Assembly (NCBI GenBank): GCA_947258465.1
Contig: CAMYIQ010000192.1
Location: forward strand, 1-7,117
DNA from: an uncultured Erythrobacter sp.
Lineage (GTDB): Bacteria; Pseudomonadota; Alphaproteobacteria; Sphingomonadales; Sphingomonadaceae
Direction of reading: 5' to 3'
DNA: 7,117 bases
Shown: positions 5,094 to 7,117 of the stretch, piece by piece
Position numbering within the stretch: position 1 is the stretch's first letter
Layout: each line of letters starts with the position of its first letter
Notes under the pieces: generated by a model
Told to the model about the DNA's origin: nothing
What the model saw: the letters and a program-made list of their open reading frames with translations, nothing else
Databases searched by the model: none
Translations under genes and position numbers: made by a program

Positions 5094-5564
5094 CTATTCG
5101 CATTTTTTCAGCGGCATGGGCTCGAACTGTTCTTCGTCGACCGGCTTCGAGGTCAGGGTTTCGCCGTCCTCGGAAAGAGTAAACAGGCGCGTCATCTGCC
5201 ATTTTTCGCCTTCGCCTTCCATGGCGAGGCTTACGACGATGCGCTGCGGGCTGTCGACTTCGACACGCGTCACTTCGCCATAGGATTCGTAGAATTGCAT
5301 GCCACGCGGGGTAATTTCCACGCGCAGATCGGATGCGGGGTTACAGGTCCCCTCGACATAGTCCCAAACCCCGAGAAAGGCGGCGGGGATCGTGTCCGCT
5401 TCCACTTCCAGCGGCCCCGCCCCATCGCCGATTCCCCCATCGGGTTCGACGGGTAACATGGTTTCGCCGGGGGGCGGTTCTGCAGGTTCGTCCGGTTCAG
5501 CGGAACATGCCGCCAGAGCAAGCGAGGCCGGTAGAGCGATGAAGAGGTATTTGCGTATTATCAT
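5094..5564 (-). CDS. predicted lipoprotein of unknown function
   Basis: I do not recognise this 156-residue protein. Its N-terminus, MIIRKYLFIALPASLALAAC, is a clear lipoprotein signal: a basic start, a hydrophobic core and a lipobox LAAC with Cys at 20 followed by Ser, which suggests outer-membrane sorting. Residues 21-55 form an acidic, proline- and glycine-rich linker. A compact domain follows (about 58-156), starting IPAAFLGVWDYVEGTC and rich in alternating beta-strand-like stretches. It has two cysteines, C74 and C155, which could bond in the periplasm. The order 'GVW...C...' followed by strands recalls small periplasmic beta-barrel or inhibitor-like domains, but no family is assigned. 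It starts 27 bases after mmsA and ends 12 bases before the I78-like lipoprotein. The two may be functional partners and are likely transcribed from the mmsA promoter. Confidence 0.82.
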   Translation of the reverse strand: MIIRKYLFIALPASLALAACSAEPDEPAEPPPGETMLPVEPDGGIGDGAGPLEVEADTIPAAFLGVWDYVEGTCNPASDLRVEITPRGMQFYESYGEVTRVEVDSPQRIVVSLAMEGEGEKWQMTRLFTLSEDGETLTSKPVDEEQFEPMPLKKCE

Positions 5565-5591
5565 CGCTCTTCAACGCTCCGACCGTCTTTC

Positions 5592-7085
5592 CTATCCCAT
5601 CGTCGGGATGACAAAGGCGTTCGAGCCATCGCCGCCGCCATCGGGCCAGCGCTGGGTAATCTTCTTGGATTTGGTCCAGAAACGCAGGCCTTCCATGCCG
5701 TATTGATCGATATCGCCGAAACCGCTGCGCTTCCAGCCGCCGAAGCTGTGATAGCTCACCGGCACCGGGATCGGCACGTTGATACCGACCATGCCGACAT
5801 TCACGCGGGAGGCGAATTCGCGCGCGGCATGGCCGTTGCGGGTGAAGATGGCCACGCCATTGCCATATTGATGCTCGCTCGGCAGGCGCACGGCATCCTC
5901 GAAATCCTTGGCGCGCACGATCTGGAGAACGGGGCCGAAGATCTCTTCCTTGTAGCTTTCCATGTCGGTGGTCACACGGTCGAGCAGGGTCGGGCCGACG
6001 AAGAAGCCGTTTTCATGCCCCTGGAGCGTAAAGCCGCGCCCGTCGATGACGACTTCGGCGCCTTCCTTCTCGGCCGTGTCGATCCAGCCTTCGACGCGCG
6101 CCTTGTGCTCGGGCGTGACTACGGGTCCGTAATGCGCATCCGCGTCGTTCGAGACGCCGACGCGCAGGGCGTTGATTGCGGGGATCAGCTTGTCGCGCAG
6201 CTTATCCGCCGTATCCTCACCCACGGGCACGACGACCGGCAGCGCCATGCAGCGTTCGCCCGCCGAACCGAAAGCGGCCCCGGCAAGATCGTTCACTACC
6301 TGGTCCAGATCGGCATCGGGCATGACGATGCCGTGGTTCTTCGCGCCGCCGAAGGCCTGCACGCGCTTGGCGTTGGCCGAACCGCGCGAATAGATATATT
6401 GCGCGATATCGGACGAGCCGACGAAGCTGATCGCCGGGATATCCGGATGGTCGAGAATCGCATCGACCATTTCCTTGTCACCATGAACGACCTGCAAGAG
6501 GCCCTCGGGCGCGCCTGCTTCGAGGAACAGTTCGGCGAGACGAACCGGCACGCTCGGATCGCGCTCCGACGGCTTGAGGATGAAGGCGTTGCCCGCCGCG
6601 ATCGCCATGCCGAACATCCACATCGGGATCATGGCCGGGAAGTTGAACGGCGTGATGCCCGCCCCGATGCCGAGCGGCTGGCGCATCGAATAGACATCGA
6701 TGCCCGGGCCTGCGCCCTGCGTATACTCGCCCTTGAGCGCTTGGGGGATGCCGCAGGCGAATTCGATGACCTCGAGCCCGCGCTGCACATCGCCATGCGC
6801 ATCGTCGACCACCTTGCCATGCTCGCTCGACAGCAGCTCGGCCAGTTCCTGCTTGTTGGCTTCGACCAGCCGCTTGAATTCGAACATGATGCGGGCACGG
6901 CGCTGGGGGTTGGTCGCGGCCCATTCGGGCTGGACCTTCTTGGCGGCCGCAACCGCTTGTTCGAGCAGCGCCGCATCGCCGAGACCGACCTCGGCCTGGA
7001 CCTCGCCGGTGGAGGGGTTCCAGATCTTGTGAGTGCGGCCCGTGGCGGGGCTATCGCCGACGATGAAATGGTCAACTTGGCGCAT
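5592..7085 (-). CDS. mmsA: methylmalonate-semialdehyde dehydrogenase (CoA-acylating)
   Basis: Converts methylmalonate semialdehyde, NAD+ and CoA to propionyl-CoA, CO2 and NADH, the last step of distal valine catabolism. It is 497 residues, normal for the family, and cytoplasmic. Seen directly: GITPFNFPAMIPMWMFGMAI (143-162) with N148, the cofactor-binding KPSERDPS (171-178), FVGSS (221-225), FGGAKNHGIVMPDADLDQ (245-262), and FGSAGERCMA (272-281) with nucleophile C279. FGGAKNH in place of the ELGGK segment of ordinary aldehyde dehydrogenases, which carries their general-base glutamate, marks the CoA-acylating MMSDH type. The ATG at 7085 has AGAGGA about 8 bases upstream. Only 32 bases of leader are inside the window, so its promoter is not visible. 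It is the first gene of the visible transcript and is followed after 27 bases by a lipoprotein gene. Confidence 0.97.
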   Translation of the reverse strand: MRQVDHFIVGDSPATGRTHKIWNPSTGEVQAEVGLGDAALLEQAVAAAKKVQPEWAATNPQRRARIMFEFKRLVEANKQELAELLSSEHGKVVDDAHGDVQRGLEVIEFACGIPQALKGEYTQGAGPGIDVYSMRQPLGIGAGITPFNFPAMIPMWMFGMAIAAGNAFILKPSERDPSVPVRLAELFLEAGAPEGLLQVVHGDKEMVDAILDHPDIPAISFVGSSDIAQYIYSRGSANAKRVQAFGGAKNHGIVMPDADLDQVVNDLAGAAFGSAGERCMALPVVVPVGEDTADKLRDKLIPAINALRVGVSNDADAHYGPVVTPEHKARVEGWIDTAEKEGAEVVIDGRGFTLQGHENGFFVGPTLLDRVTTDMESYKEEIFGPVLQIVRAKDFEDAVRLPSEHQYGNGVAIFTRNGHAAREFASRVNVGMVGINVPIPVPVSYHSFGGWKRSGFGDIDQYGMEGLRFWTKSKKITQRWPDGGGDGSNAFVIPTMG

Positions 7086-7117
7086 GATAAATCCTCTCGT
7101 GTCTTGGCAACGGGCAA

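Overview
The window looks like a chromosomal piece of a GC-rich alphaproteobacterium, most likely an erythrobacter- or sphingomonad-type organism. That placement is an inference from three things: codon use, the valine-catabolism gene set, and two families of short intergenic repeats of a kind I associate with those genomes. No rRNA, tRNA, CRISPR array, transposase or phage gene was seen.

All eight genes lie on the minus strand, so the transcript runs from high to low coordinates: mmsA (7085-5592), two small lipoproteins (5564-5094 and 5081-4773), a Rid/YjgF-family protein (4776-4390), an acyl-CoA dehydrogenase of the isobutyryl-CoA type (4340-3186), a 3-hydroxyisobutyryl-CoA hydrolase (3094-2045, from a TTG start), an enoyl-CoA hydratase (1954-1172), and mmsB (744 to beyond the left edge, lacking roughly its last 45-50 residues).

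The five enzymes make up the distal valine pathway: isobutyryl-CoA to methacrylyl-CoA (dehydrogenase), to 3-hydroxyisobutyryl-CoA (hydratase), to free 3-hydroxyisobutyrate (hydrolase), to methylmalonate semialdehyde (MmsB), to propionyl-CoA (MmsA). Their active-site motifs are intact. Between mmsA and the dehydrogenase sits a three-gene insert with no evident link to valine: a lipoprotein of unknown function, an I78-type protease-inhibitor-like lipoprotein, and a Rid protein that lacks the arginine needed by the classical RidA deaminase. Spacings there are 27, 12 and -4 bases, so the insert is probably co-transcribed.

Two gaps carry palindromic repeats. An 81-bp element with perfect 22-bp inverted arms fills almost the whole hydrolase-hydratase junction (1963-2043). 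A second element with 35-bp imperfect arms (1058-1153) follows the hydratase, inside the 427-base gap before mmsB. A third, decayed dyad (3115-3157) lies upstream of the hydrolase and supports the TTG start. The rest of the 427-base gap is AT-richer next to mmsB, has a small palindrome and a short direct repeat, and may hold a promoter for mmsB.

Overall this is a mostly ordinary metabolic region. The points worth a second look are the repeat that fits the operon junction, the foreign three-gene insert and the altered Rid active site. I found no convincing previously undescribed system.
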